A stretch of DNA of 10,426 nt from positions 1-10,426 of the forward strand of contig CAYPOY010000175.1 in the NCBI GenBank assembly GCA_964412395.1, written 5' to 3'. The notes under the pieces are model-generated. The model ran no database searches, was not told the origin of the DNA, and saw only the letters and a list, made by a program, of their open reading frames with translations. This document shows, piece after piece, positions 5,684-10,426 of the stretch (its first letter is position 1; every line of letters starts with the position of its first letter). Both the position numbers and the translations under genes were made by a program. The stretch comes from CAYPOY01 sp964412395 (GTDB taxonomy: Bacteria; Chloroflexota; Anaerolineae; B4-G1).

Positions 5684-6931
5684 CTATATCTCTCCGACGC
5701 CCTTCCCTGGCACTAGCCGCAGGAAGCGACGCTTCCCCACCTGCAGCACCCGTTCACCCTCGGCCTCGATTTCCACCTCAATGCTGGTCACTCGTTCGCC
5801 GTCCAGTTTGACCGCACCCTGCTGCACCAACCGGCGGGCCTGGCTCTTGCTCGGCGCGAATCCAGCATCGTAGATGATGTCCACGATGTTGGTCAGGCCA
5901 TCCAATGTCCGGGTCGGCATCTCCTCTGGCAACTGCCGCTGTTGATGCACCCGTGCGAAGTGGGCAGCAGCCTTATCGGCGGCCTCGTCCCCGTCGAAGA
6001 TGGACACAACCTCCCAGGCCAGTTTCTTCTTCGCTTCCATCGGGTGCATCCCACCCTGTTTCACTGCATCCAACAGTTCGTCAATTTGGGCCGGCGTCCA
6101 GCGGGTGACCAGTTCAAACCAGTTGCGCATCGCCGAGTCGGGGATGGACATAGTCTTGCCGTACTTCATCTCCGGCGGCTCGGTGAGGCCGACGTAGTTT
6201 CCTTTGCTCTTGCCCATGCGAAGATGCCCATCGGTGCCCACCAGGATGCGCACCGTGATACAGACCTGTGGACGCTGACCAAAGGCCTCCTGCAACTTGC
6301 GCCCGGCCAGGAGATTAAAGAGTTGATCGGTGCCCCCTACCTGCACGTCGGTTTCCATTTGAACAGCATCGTACCCCTGCATCAGCGCGTAGAGGAACTC
6401 GTGCACCCATATGGCTTCCCCCTTCGCATAACGCAACGCAAAGTTCTCACGGGACAGGAACTGTTGGACGGTGAAGTGGGAGGCCAGTTCAATGACATCG
6501 CTGAAAGTGAGGTTGCTCAGCCACTCCGCGTTGTCGCGCACTTCGGTCTTCTCCGGGTCGAGTATCTTGAACGCCTGCTTTGTGTAGGTACGGGCATTCT
6601 CCGCCACCTGTTCCGGCGTCTGCTGCGCACGTGCGCTGGTCGTGTCACTGGGGTCACCGATGAGCCCCGTGAAGGAGCCGATGAGGAAGATCACCTGATG
6701 GCCCAACTCCTGGAACTGGCGGAGTTTGCGCATGGTGACAGTATGTCCGATCGTCAGGTACGCGGCGGTGGGGTCGTAACCACAGTAAACGCGCAACGGG
6801 CGTCCGGCTTTTTCCACTTCGATCAACCGCTCGCGCAGTTCCGCTTGCATATGCTCCTTGATCTGCTCGTCGCCAAATTCTGCTCCGCGCATCAGAATGG
6901 TGACCTGTTCGTCAATTGTGGGTCTGCTCAT
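5684..6931 (-). CDS. tyrS: Tyrosyl-tRNA synthetase
   Basis: This cytoplasmic class I enzyme charges tRNA-Tyr with tyrosine using ATP. The 415-aa product has the Rossmann catalytic domain with VYCGYDPTAAYLTIGH (48-63, HIGH region), the tyrosine-binding region DVQVGGTDQLFNLLAG and the KMSKS-equivalent RMGKSKGN (238-245). A C-terminal S4 RNA-binding domain follows (about 357-400), with SKSQARRLVQQGAVKLDG. The HIGH motif reads T-I-G-H, so the first histidine is a threonine. The start is ATG 6931, preceded by AAAGGAGAGAGG; the frame extends 18 codons further upstream (MGLLLPQPPK...), but that stretch is leader sequence. The gene has its own promoter at 7135-7162 and a structured leader, which suggests regulated expression. 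Length and motif order are normal for the longer bacterial TyrRS type. Confidence 0.96.
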   Translation of the reverse strand: MSRPTIDEQVTILMRGAEFGDEQIKEHMQAELRERLIEVEKAGRPLRVYCGYDPTAAYLTIGHTVTMRKLRQFQELGHQVIFLIGSFTGLIGDPSDTTSARAQQTPEQVAENARTYTKQAFKILDPEKTEVRDNAEWLSNLTFSDVIELASHFTVQQFLSRENFALRYAKGEAIWVHEFLYALMQGYDAVQMETDVQVGGTDQLFNLLAGRKLQEAFGQRPQVCITVRILVGTDGHLRMGKSKGNYVGLTEPPEMKYGKTMSIPDSAMRNWFELVTRWTPAQIDELLDAVKQGGMHPMEAKKKLAWEVVSIFDGDEAADKAAAHFARVHQQRQLPEEMPTRTLDGLTNIVDIIYDAGFAPSKSQARRLVQQGAVKLDGERVTSIEVEIEAEGERVLQVGKRRFLRLVPGKGVGEI

Positions 6932-6970
6932 CAAATACCTCTCTCCTTTCGCGGATTTGGGGGGCTGGGG

Positions 6971-6996
6971 TAACAAAAGACCCACTGAGCGTGGGC
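6971..6996 (-). terminator. Possible attenuator hairpin in the tyrS leader
   Basis: On the minus strand, gcccac, a five-base loop gctca, and gtgggt form a 6-bp stem (one G-U) followed at once by tcttttgtta. It has the form of an intrinsic terminator and lies about 40 nt upstream of the tyrS start, inside its own leader. The stem is short and the U-tract is interrupted, so termination may be partial or absent. Confidence 0.4.
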
Positions 6997-7005
6997 CTGG
7001 AAGAA

Positions 7006-7058
7006 GCAGATTGCAACACAGAGCGGCGCAGACATCTGGCCGCCGCGCTACAATCCGC
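7006..7058 (-). promoter_or_regulatory. Extended stem-loop in the tyrS leader
   Basis: On the minus strand, gcggattgta pairs with tgcaatctgc (10 bp, two of them G-U) and, inside that, gcggcg pairs with cgccgc around the loop gccagatgtctg. An asymmetric internal loop separates the two stems. The G-U pairs inside an otherwise complementary stem hint that RNA structure is under selection. It lies just upstream of the possible attenuator. I see no T-box consensus and cannot name a riboswitch class. Confidence 0.5.
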
Positions 7059-7134
7059 TAGAATAGGTATACGTGTGGAATCTCCAGGTCTGGCGTACCA
7101 ACTTCAGACACCTCGATGAATGAATCTTGTTTAA

Positions 7135-7162
7135 ATTATACCGGAAACGGGGAAAAAGGCAA
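7135..7162 (-). promoter_or_regulatory. tyrS promoter
   Basis: On the minus strand, -35 TTGCCT (7157-7162), a 16-bp spacer and -10 TATAAT (7135-7140). The start of transcription would be near 7128, giving a leader of about 197 nt before the tyrS ATG. The same -35 word and a GG before TATAAT recur in the promoter at 9020-9048. Confidence 0.75.
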
Positions 7163-7176
7163 CCGGGCAGGCCGGT
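7152..7176 (-). terminator. Possible terminator of the kinase gene, overlapping the tyrS promoter
   Basis: On the minus strand, accgg, the loop cctgc and ccggt form a 5-bp GC-rich stem, followed after tgcc by five T. It lies about 50 nt downstream of the kinase stop. Its T-tract lies next to the tyrS -35 box, so terminator and promoter share bases. The rest of the gap between kinase and tyrS promoter (7177-7224) shows nothing else. Confidence 0.4.
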
Positions 7177-7224
7177 CGGACGGATGAGGATTGAATGTAT
7201 TCCACATCGTCTGCCTCTCTCCCA

Positions 7225-8697
7225 TCAGCTTTGCGGAGTCTTTGTAAGGGGGGCCTCAAGGGTAGGTCTCACTGTGGACGTCGAGGTTGGTGTGAGTACC
7301 GGCGTATCTATCGGTGTGGGCGTGCTCGTCGGTGTAAGTATATCCGTCGGTTCGGGCGTGCTCGTCCGTGTGGGCCTGGATGGGGGTGGTCGCGCTGGCG
7401 TCGGCGGCTGCGGGGTGTTTGTCGGTGTTGGCGTTTGCGTGGGCAATGGTACGTATATCCGCGTTGGGGTCGGTGACGCCGAGACGGGTAAGTGAGGCAC
7501 ATTGAGCGCCTCAGGCGTCTCTGTGGGTTGGCGTGTGGGCGGTCTCGATGTGGGGCTTGCTGTGGGCGTTGCGGTGGGAGAAGGTGTGGCCGTCGGAATG
7601 TGGGTAGGCGTCATAGTGGCGGAGGCCGTGGGCGTCGCCGTGGCCGTAGCCGTGGGAACGCTCCCTACATTGACTCTACCAGCCACCGATGAGATGACCG
7701 TCACCACAGCCACGAGACCGACAGCCACTAAAGCGGCCCTAAGTCGGCGATCAACTCGCAGTCCTGTGGCACCTATCCACGGCAGCGATACGGTCGTCTT
7801 CGATGGCTCTGCCTGTAGAGTCGTATCACTTTCAGAGAGTGCGATGCTTTCTGATCCCACCCTGGGTGGAGGCGAGCCGAACAGCGCTGTGTGCATCTCT
7901 GCGATGCTTTGAAATCGTTGGGATGGTTGCAGGACCATAGCCTTCATAAGCACTTGCTCGGTCACCTCGCTTACGTCGTCCCTGCGTTGCCGCACTGGCA
8001 CCAGGCTCTTTGGTTCCACAATTCGCTCTGTCACCGTCGGCGGTGCCTCGCCTGTCAGTGCGTGATACAGCGTTGCACCCAGGGCATAGACATCGGTGCG
8101 AGCATCGGTGTATCCCTTCTTGGCGTTGTACTGCTCTGGCGGGGCGTACTCCGGCGTGCCCAGGCCTCGCATCACTGTCCGCGTGCGAGGGTCGTTTGGA
8201 TCCACCAACTTCGCCAATCCGAAATCAACCAGCATCGCTCGTCCCTGCCAGGTGATGACCACATTCTGCGGCTTGACGTCGCGGTGGATCACGCCCTGTT
8301 CATGGCAATGGGCGAGAACTTGCATCAGTTGCCGTGCCCAGCCAAGCACCTCGTCTTCAGTCAGTTTTCTCTTCTGGGCAATGACCTCATCTAACCGCTT
8401 GCCGTAGATGAAATCCATCACCAGATAGACGTTGCCGTCCTCTTCGAAGTGATCAGTGACGCGGGGCAGGTTGGGGTGGCGAAGCATTGCCAACAATTGT
8501 GCTTCTTGCTGGAACTGCTCGTGAAGTTGATGCAGCGCAGTCCCCAAGGTGCCTGGATAGGGCACCATCTCCTTGAGCGCGCAACGGACGTTGAGAGTGA
8601 TGTCCATCGCCTCATAGACAGCGCCCATACCGCCCTGGCGCAGAAAGGTGATGACTTGGTAGCGACCGTGGATCACCTGTCCTGGAATGAGGGACAT
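7225..8697 (-). CDS. Membrane-anchored serine/threonine protein kinase with Thr/Pro-rich tail
   Basis: This is a Hanks-type (PknB-like) kinase, which phosphorylates Ser/Thr residues of cytoplasmic targets. In the 490-aa product the kinase domain (about 13-275) has the Gly-loop RQGGMGAVYEA, Lys42 (CALKE), Glu65, HRDVKPQN (138-145, catalytic Asp140), DFG (158-160) and GTPEYAPPEQ (180-189), so it should be active. A Ser/Thr-bearing juxtamembrane stretch leads to one transmembrane helix (about 320-339). About 150 residues dominated by Thr, Pro and Ser follow outside the membrane, with no folded sensor such as PASTA. ATG 8697, with AGGA six bases upstream, is preferred; GTG 8727 would add ten residues. 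Its own promoter is at 8829-8857. Such Thr/Pro-rich tails are common in Chloroflexota surface proteins and may span or bind the wall; that role is inferred. Confidence 0.94.
   Translation of the reverse strand: MSLIPGQVIHGRYQVITFLRQGGMGAVYEAMDITLNVRCALKEMVPYPGTLGTALHQLHEQFQQEAQLLAMLRHPNLPRVTDHFEEDGNVYLVMDFIYGKRLDEVIAQKRKLTEDEVLGWARQLMQVLAHCHEQGVIHRDVKPQNVVITWQGRAMLVDFGLAKLVDPNDPRTRTVMRGLGTPEYAPPEQYNAKKGYTDARTDVYALGATLYHALTGEAPPTVTERIVEPKSLVPVRQRRDDVSEVTEQVLMKAMVLQPSQRFQSIAEMHTALFGSPPPRVGSESIALSESDTTLQAEPSKTTVSLPWIGATGLRVDRRLRAALVAVGLVAVVTVISSVAGRVNVGSVPTATATATPTASATMTPTHIPTATPSPTATPTASPTSRPPTRQPTETPEALNVPHLPVSASPTPTRIYVPLPTQTPTPTNTPQPPTPARPPPSRPTRTSTPEPTDILTPTSTPTPIDTPVLTPTSTSTVRPTLEAPLTKTPQS
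7260..7680 (-). repeat. Low-complexity Thr/Pro-coding DNA
   Basis: Degenerate short repeats encode runs such as PTATATATPTASATMTP and TPTSTPTPIDTP in the kinase tail. On the plus strand the same DNA is open in a Gly/Val-rich frame, which is an artefact of the repeat. The tract is interrupted by a less repetitive stretch (EALNVPHLPVSASPTP) in the middle. Confidence 0.8.
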
Positions 8698-8828
8698 TGC
8701 CAATCCTACATCAGAATCTGTCCCCACAGAGACGTGGTCATGAGTCTGGCTAAGGTAGGGCTTCGATAGTCTGACTAGTCTGGGTTGAGGGGAATCGCGA
8801 TGGTTTTCGACCTATTCAGCTAATCTAT

Positions 8829-8857
8829 ATTGTAGTCGAGAAACCCGTCGCTGTCAA
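8829..8857 (-). promoter_or_regulatory. Kinase gene promoter
   Basis: On the minus strand, -35 TTGACA (8852-8857, perfect), a 17-bp spacer and -10 TACAAT (8829-8834, five of six). Transcription would start near 8822, giving a leader of about 125 nt. That leader contains the direct repeat cagacta twice, 9 bp apart (8767-8782), a possible operator that I cannot assign. Confidence 0.8.
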
Positions 8858-8911
8858 TGATGGTTGGCTCTGGTGATTACCCACACCAGGATTTCGAGGC
8901 AGACACCATGA

Positions 8912-8932
8912 TCCCTGGCTCACCCCCAGGGA
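8912..8932. repeat. Small hairpin between divergent promoters
   Basis: A perfect 7-bp inverted repeat, tccctgg and ccaggga, surrounds a 7-nt C-rich loop. No T-tract follows on either strand, so it is not an obvious terminator. Confidence 0.5.
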
Positions 8933-8955
8933 CGAAAATGCTTGTCGTGTTTGGC

Positions 8956-8998
8956 AAGGTCTCCGACCGCAGCCGGGTGGGGCTCGGTCAGAGACCTT
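8956..8998. repeat. 43-nt palindromic element
   Basis: Aaggtctc (8956-8963) and gagacctt (8991-8998) pair perfectly. After one mismatch gaccg pairs with cggtc, and after that agcc pairs with ggct around the loop gggtgg. It is nearly symmetric and folds on both strands. It sits between the two divergent promoters, 21 bp before the -35 box of the PH-like gene. It may be a dispersed repeat or a terminator or insulator; no T-tract follows. Confidence 0.75.
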
Positions 8999-9019
8999 CG
9001 CCCAACGGCGGGGTACAAT

Positions 9020-9048
9020 TTGCCTCCCCCCTCTCACCCTGGTATAAT
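9020..9048 (+). promoter_or_regulatory. Promoter of the PH-like membrane protein gene
   Basis: -35 TTGCCT (9020-9025), a 17-bp C-rich spacer ending in GG and -10 TATAAT (9043-9048). Transcription would start near 9055, about 20 nt before the GTG start at 9076. Confidence 0.8.
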
Positions 9049-9075
9049 GCCCGCGTTTGAGTGAGGAGTGTGGTT

Positions 9076-9975
9076 GTGACAGAGTGGAGGACACATTCAG
9101 GGCTAGGCTTAAGCGTCGGCATCGGCCTGATGGTCGCCATCATTGTGGTAGACGTTGGCCTGATCTGGCTGGCAGCTACCCGGCCGCTCACGATTGGGAC
9201 ATTCATCATCGGCCTGGCCGTGTTGGTCAGCCTGGGCCTGCTGGGGTTGATCGGTTACTGGCTGTACGGGTTGGCCTACTCGGGATACTCTCTCGATCGC
9301 AATGTGTTGGTCATCCACTGGGGGCTGACGGAGCAGACCATCCCTACCGGTCAGATCGAGCGCGTGCTCACGGGCGACGAAGTCGAGGGGCATATCCAGT
9401 TCTACGGCGGGATGTGGCCGGGTTACTGTGTTGGTTACGGAGAAGTCCCCGGCGCAGGGCCCGCTTTCTTCTATGCCACCATCCCTCCCCGGCACCAAGT
9501 CTACATTGTCACCCCCGGCCTCACCTATGGTATCTCCCCCGCCGACCGCGAGGGTTTCCTCGAGTCGCTCCACAAACGGTTGCAGATGGGTCCCACCCAG
9601 ATCGTGGAACAGTCCTCCAGGCGGCCGGGCTTTCTGAACTGGGCTATCTGGCAGGACCGGCTGGGACTGTTCCTGCTGGCGACTGGCTTCCTGGCAGTCC
9701 TGGCATTGACTGGTTTGTTGTGTTTCCAGTTTCCCGCGTTGCCCTGGCTGGTGCCTCTGCACTTCGACGCGGCCGGCAGCCCCGACCGGCTGGGTCTCCA
9801 AGGTCAAATCTTTATCATTCCCCTCATCGGCCTGCTGACGATACTGCTCAACGGCGCGTTGGGCATGCTGGTGTACCGGCGCGAACGGATGGCGAGTTAC
9901 CTGCTGTGGGGCGGGGCAATTCTCGTACAGGTGCTGGCGTGGGCAGCGGTTGTCGGGATTCTGGGGCAGTTGTAG
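9076..9975 (+). CDS. Membrane protein with PH-like domain and DUF1648 segment
   Basis: The start is GTG 9076, with GAGGAG seven bases upstream; GTG 9061 and 9070 are in frame, but both fall on or too near this site. The 299-aa product has two N-terminal helices (about 11-34 and 42-68). A soluble domain follows (about 70-170) beginning GYSLDRNVLVIHWG and including IPTGQIERV and YIVTPGLTYGISPADREGF, the layout of bacterial PH-like domains. Three more helices follow (about 195-217, 244-266, 275-297). The motif PLHFDAAGSPDRLG (227-240), between the third and fourth helices, matches the DUF1648 signature. Its function is unknown; PH-like domains here may bind lipid or protein at the inner membrane face. 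The gene has its own promoter and lies 29 bp upstream of the DUF92 gene, so the two probably share a transcript. Confidence 0.85.
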   Translation: MTEWRTHSGLGLSVGIGLMVAIIVVDVGLIWLAATRPLTIGTFIIGLAVLVSLGLLGLIGYWLYGLAYSGYSLDRNVLVIHWGLTEQTIPTGQIERVLTGDEVEGHIQFYGGMWPGYCVGYGEVPGAGPAFFYATIPPRHQVYIVTPGLTYGISPADREGFLESLHKRLQMGPTQIVEQSSRRPGFLNWAIWQDRLGLFLLATGFLAVLALTGLLCFQFPALPWLVPLHFDAAGSPDRLGLQGQIFIIPLIGLLTILLNGALGMLVYRRERMASYLLWGGAILVQVLAWAAVVGILGQL

Positions 9976-10004
9976 GAGAGCTTCACGTTGGCGCAAGGTG
10001 CACG

Positions 10005-10426
10005 ATGCTTGACTCACTCGACCTCTTTGAACTTGTAGGCGGGTTTGTCCTCTCCCTGATCATCGGCGTGATTGGCTACAAGCGCGGCGCGCTGAGCAAC
10101 AGCGGCATCGTGGGCGCACTCATCACCGGCACGCTCATCTTTGGGCTGGGAGGTTGGGAGTGGGGCACCCTGCTTATCGTCTTCTTCGTCTCCTCCAGCG
10201 CGCTCTCCTTCTACCGCGCCAGCGAAAAGCAAGGTTTAGCGGAGAAGTTCGCCAAGGGACACCGGCGCGACCTGGCGCAGGCGCTGGCCAACGGGGGGTT
10301 GGCGGCCCTGCTGGCGCTGCTCTCCAAACTCCTCCCCCTGGTAGGGGGAGGCCGGCAGGGGGTCTGGTTCGTCGCCTGTGCTGGCGCGATGGCGGCCGTC
10401 AACGCCGACACCTGGGCGACCGAGTT
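10005..10426 (+). CDS. DUF92 (TMEM19-like) integral membrane protein, 3' end outside window
   Basis: The first 140 residues are present, from ATG 10005 with AAGGTG four bases upstream. Hydrophobic helices lie near residues 8-24, 33-49, 53-68, 95-108 and 120-132. Family features are KRGALSNSGIVGALITG near the start, then SFYRASEK, HRRDLAQALANGG and NADTWATE at the window end. The DUF92/TMEM19 family is widespread in bacteria, archaea and eukaryotes; some relatives are linked to phytyl-phosphate kinase (VTE6), so prenyl-phosphate chemistry is possible but unproven for this one. Residues about 109-120 (LLPLVGGGRQGV), between two helices, are encoded by a palindromic repeat. The gene follows the PH-like gene by 29 bp. 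Confidence 0.88.
   Translation, partial: MLDSLDLFELVGGFVLSLIIGVIGYKRGALSNSGIVGALITGTLIFGLGGWEWGTLLIVFFVSSSALSFYRASEKQGLAEKFAKGHRRDLAQALANGGLAALLALLSKLLPLVGGGRQGVWFVACAGAMAAVNADTWATE
10331..10363. repeat. Palindromic repeat element inside the DUF92 gene
   Basis: A perfect 9-bp stem (cctccccct at 10331-10339, agggggagg at 10343-10351) with loop ggt is followed by ccggcagggggt. The design of stem, 3-nt loop and G-rich tail is the same as the element in xdhC (1327-1362), though the stem sequence differs. It resembles intergenic palindromes of GC-rich bacteria, but here it is translated in frame. Confidence 0.75.

Larger units (their letters stand above)
8698..9075. other. Divergent intergenic region between kinase and PH-like gene
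   Basis: These 378 bp hold no gene that I can support. They contain the kinase leader (8698-8822), the kinase promoter (8829-8857), two hairpins (8912-8932 and 8956-8998) and the promoter of the PH-like gene (9020-9048). Short open frames across it lack coding character. Confidence 0.75.

Noticed and set aside
5942..6973. 343-aa plus-strand open frame opposite tyrS
   Set aside because: It lies antisense to a clearly conserved tyrosyl-tRNA synthetase, and its protein (rich in His, Leu and Arg with no motif) is a shadow of the GC-rich codon pattern.
6932..7134. T-box riboswitch for tyrS
   Set aside because: The only similar word (ttggtacgcc) lies near the 5' end of the leader, far from the terminator hairpin and not matching the T-box consensus order; no Tyr specifier loop could be placed.
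7127..7912. Plus-strand Gly/Val-rich open frames opposite the kinase tail
   Set aside because: They are the reverse reading of the Thr/Pro-coding repeats and have no ribosome binding site.
9109..10017. 302-aa minus-strand open frame opposite the PH-like gene
   Set aside because: The product is rich in Gln, Arg and Pro with no recognisable domain, whereas the plus strand has a promoter, ribosome binding site, helices and the DUF1648 motif.

Overview
The window looks like a stretch of a GC-rich bacterial chromosome, most likely a Chloroflexota (Anaerolineae-like) genome. This is an inference from gene types and style, not from a marker search. The supporting signs are a serine/threonine kinase with a long Thr/Pro-rich tail after its membrane anchor, an XdhC protein of the GAVHVA type, an M23 peptidase with SH3-like modules, a DUF92 membrane protein, and several dispersed palindromic repeats. 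Promoters fit the sigma-70 type (TTGACA or TTGCCT, 16-17 bp, then TATAAT or TACAAT).

Layout. Bases 1-868 are a scrambled accessory patch. A protein-coding tail with the motif RIAELE.EIDE.V, resembling the C-terminus of Type II/Eco57I-like DNA methyltransferases, occurs three times (about 83-165, 291-373, 699-781). The first two copies carry an adjoining cgaaag-rich imperfect palindrome. A small orphan ORF (389-697) sits between copies two and three. Next come two plus-strand genes that overlap by one base: an XdhC/CoxI-family protein (869-1924) and a seven-helix membrane protein of unknown function (1924-2844). A strong promoter at 2890-2917 drives an M23 metallopeptidase with five SH3-like modules (2960-4651), convergent with the next block. 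On the minus strand lie sppA (5620-4667, signal peptide peptidase) and tyrS (6931-5684). tyrS has its own promoter and a structured leader of about 200 nt with a possible attenuator. Further along on the minus strand is a membrane-anchored Ser/Thr kinase (8697-7225). A 378-bp divergent intergenic region with two promoters and a 43-nt hairpin separates the kinase from two plus-strand genes: a PH-like/DUF1648 membrane protein (9076-9975) and a DUF92-family membrane protein that runs off the window end (10005-10426).

How the genes fit together. Most are housekeeping or cell-envelope genes: translation (tyrS), membrane proteolysis (sppA), wall binding or hydrolysis (M23-SH3), signalling (kinase), and several membrane proteins. 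I see no multi-gene defence or biosynthetic system.

The most unusual features are structural. Two different short palindromes, each with a 9-bp stem, a 3-nt loop and a G-rich tail, lie in frame inside conserved genes: xdhC at 1327-1362 and DUF92 at 10331-10363. The M23 peptidase cannot have a signal peptide, because an in-frame stop lies upstream with no alternative start between. It has also grown by duplication of a two-module block. The left-edge methyltransferase tails appear to have been copied repeatedly together with the palindrome.
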